Origin: Stenotrophomonas maltophilia
GTDB taxonomy: Bacteria; Pseudomonadota; Gammaproteobacteria; Xanthomonadales; Xanthomonadaceae
DNA: 64,000 nt
Assembly (NCBI RefSeq): GCF_004920835.1
Contig: NZ_QFHO01000016.1
Span: 35,147 to 99,146 of the forward strand
Reading direction: 5' to 3'
Positions 63,124 through 64,000 of this stretch are shown one piece after another. Position 1 is the stretch's first letter; each line of letters starts with the position of its first letter. The position numbers and the translations under genes are program-made. The notes below the pieces were generated by a model. That model did no database searches, had not been told where the DNA came from, and saw only the letters and a list, made by a program, of their open reading frames with translations.

Positions 63124-64000
63124 GCCGCAGGGCGCGCCGGTGCAGTGCCACCAGCGCGCACAGGGTCGCCACCGCGGTCAGGCACAGGTAGTAGCCCACC
63201 GCGACCAGGCCGAAGCGTTCGGCCAGCCAGGTGGCCAGGTACGGCGCCGGCGCCGCACCAAGGATGCCGGCCAGGTTGAACGACAACGAGGCACCGGTGT
63301 AGCGCACTTCCACCGGGTAGATCTCGGCCAGGAAGGTGCCGCAGGGGCCGTAGGTCAGGCCCATCAGGAACAGGCCCAGGCACAGGAAACCGGTGACCAG
63401 CCACGGGCTGTGCGGCTGGAACAGCGGCGCGAACAGTACGCCGAAACCGATGATCAGCAGACTGGCGACGATCATCGTGCGGCGCGTGCCCCAGCGGTCG
63501 CCATAGCGTGCCGACAGCGGAATGCCCAGCGCGAAGAACAGCATGCCGGCCATCTGCATCAGCAGGAACTGCTCGCGGCTGTAGCCCAGCACTGCGGTGC
63601 CATGTCCGAGACTGAACACCGTCATCAGGTAGAACAGCACGAAGGTGGCGAACGCACCCAGCGTGCCCAACAACATCGGCACCGGGTGGTCACGCAGCAC
63701 CGTCAGCATCGGCAGCCGCACCGGGGCCTTGCGCTCCAGCGCCTTCTTGAAATCCGGCGTCTCGTGGATGTTCAGGCGCACCCACAGGCCGAGGCCGACC
63801 AGCAACGCGCTGGCCACGAACGGAATGCGCCAGCCCCATTGCAGGAAGTCGTCCTGGCTCAGGCAGCGGCCCAGCACCAGGAAGATGCCGGCCGACAGCA
63901 GGAAGCCCAGCGGTGCGCCCAGCTGCGGGAACATGCCGTACCAGGCGCGCTTGCCCGGTGGTGCGTTCTCGGTGGCCAGCAGCACCGCCCCACCCCATTC
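63104..64000 (-). CDS. Major facilitator superfamily transporter, N-terminus cut by window edge
   Basis: The C-terminal 298 residues of a 12-helix MFS symporter of the metabolite:H+ family (ShiA/KgtP-like). Visible are [17 protein letters not shown], the loop [12 protein letters not shown] (RxGDRxGRR-type motif A copy in the C-half) and [28 protein letters not shown]. The start codon lies beyond the window. The substrate is unknown. The gene ends convergently, 20 bases inside the bacteriohemerythrin gene. Confidence 0.88.
   Translation of the reverse strand, partial: EWGGAVLLATENAPPGKRAWYGMFPQLGAPLGFLLSAGIFLVLGRCLSQDDFLQWGWRIPFVASALLVGLGLWVRLNIHETPDFKKALERKAPVRLPMLTVLRDHPVPMLLGTLGAFATFVLFYLMTVFSLGHGTAVLGYSREQFLLMQMAGMLFFALGIPLSARYGDRWGTRRTMIVASLLIIGFGVLFAPLFQPHSPWLVTGFLCLGLFLMGLTYGPCGTFLAEIYPVEVRYTGASLSFNLAGILGAAPAPYLATWLAERFGLVAVGYYLCLTAVATLCALVALHRRALRLNQRSA

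Overview
The window is a GC-rich chromosomal segment from a gammaproteobacterium of the family Xanthomonadaceae, most likely Stenotrophomonas (S. maltophilia group). This rests on gene content (Oar-like TonB receptor, petABC-sspAB, minor-pilin operon, putrescine pot/puu cluster) and on many short palindromes carrying a terminal GTAG tetranucleotide, the signature of the SMAG repeats known from S. maltophilia. No phage, insertion sequence, CRISPR array, rRNA or plasmid gene is visible; nearly everything looks like core or family-level chromosome. Both edges cut a gene: comEC on the left and a major-facilitator transporter on the right.

Layout. 1-8 kb: comEC (partial), an OmpR-type response regulator and sensor kinase, a MipA/OmpV porin-like protein, small unknown genes, two near-identical tRNA-Val(GAC) units and uvrB. 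8-16 kb: type IV pilus genes, consisting of a lone FimT-like pseudopilin, tRNA-Asn, and a six-gene minor-pilin operon fimT-pilV-pilW-pilX-pilY1-pilE. 16-21 kb: the nucleosidase ppnN, preceded by a possible attenuator or small RNA, and a large Oar-like TonB-dependent receptor. 21-28 kb: SDR-grxD, sodB, an AhpD-like protein, purEK, a Cys-less Trm112-like protein with nadC, and DUF2272/DUF3301 proteins. 28-34 kb: sspB-sspA-petC-petB-petA (bc1 complex and stringent starvation proteins), a lytic transglycosylase, a WYL regulator and a glutathione transferase. 35-46 kb: miaB, an ABC exporter operon, a 500-base gene-free stretch with a duplicated 101-nt structured element, then phoH-ybeY-orf-orf-corC-DUF4105-corA. 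46-57 kb: putrescine uptake and catabolism (succinate-semialdehyde dehydrogenase, potGHI, potF, puuA, puuD, puuB) with an unrelated flavoprotein inserted. 57-63 kb: signalling, with two MASE1 membrane proteins carrying degenerate kinase cores, a small secreted protein with an in-frame G10 tract between them, a REC-REC-GGDEF diguanylate cyclase and a bacteriohemerythrin.

How genes work together. PotFGHI should import putrescine. PuuA glutamylates it, PuuB oxidises it, PuuD releases GABA, and the aldehyde dehydrogenase feeds succinate to the TCA cycle. The minor pilins and PilY1 prime and cap the type IV pilus; ComEC takes up the DNA that pili capture. Operons are tightly packed, with 4-nt ATGA, TTGA and CTGA overlaps.

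The least explained features are the paired 101-nt elements upstream of phoH, the ppnN leader with mutually exclusive hairpins, and the MASE1 pair flanking a potentially slippage-prone secreted-protein gene. All calls come from reading the sequence; no database search was run.
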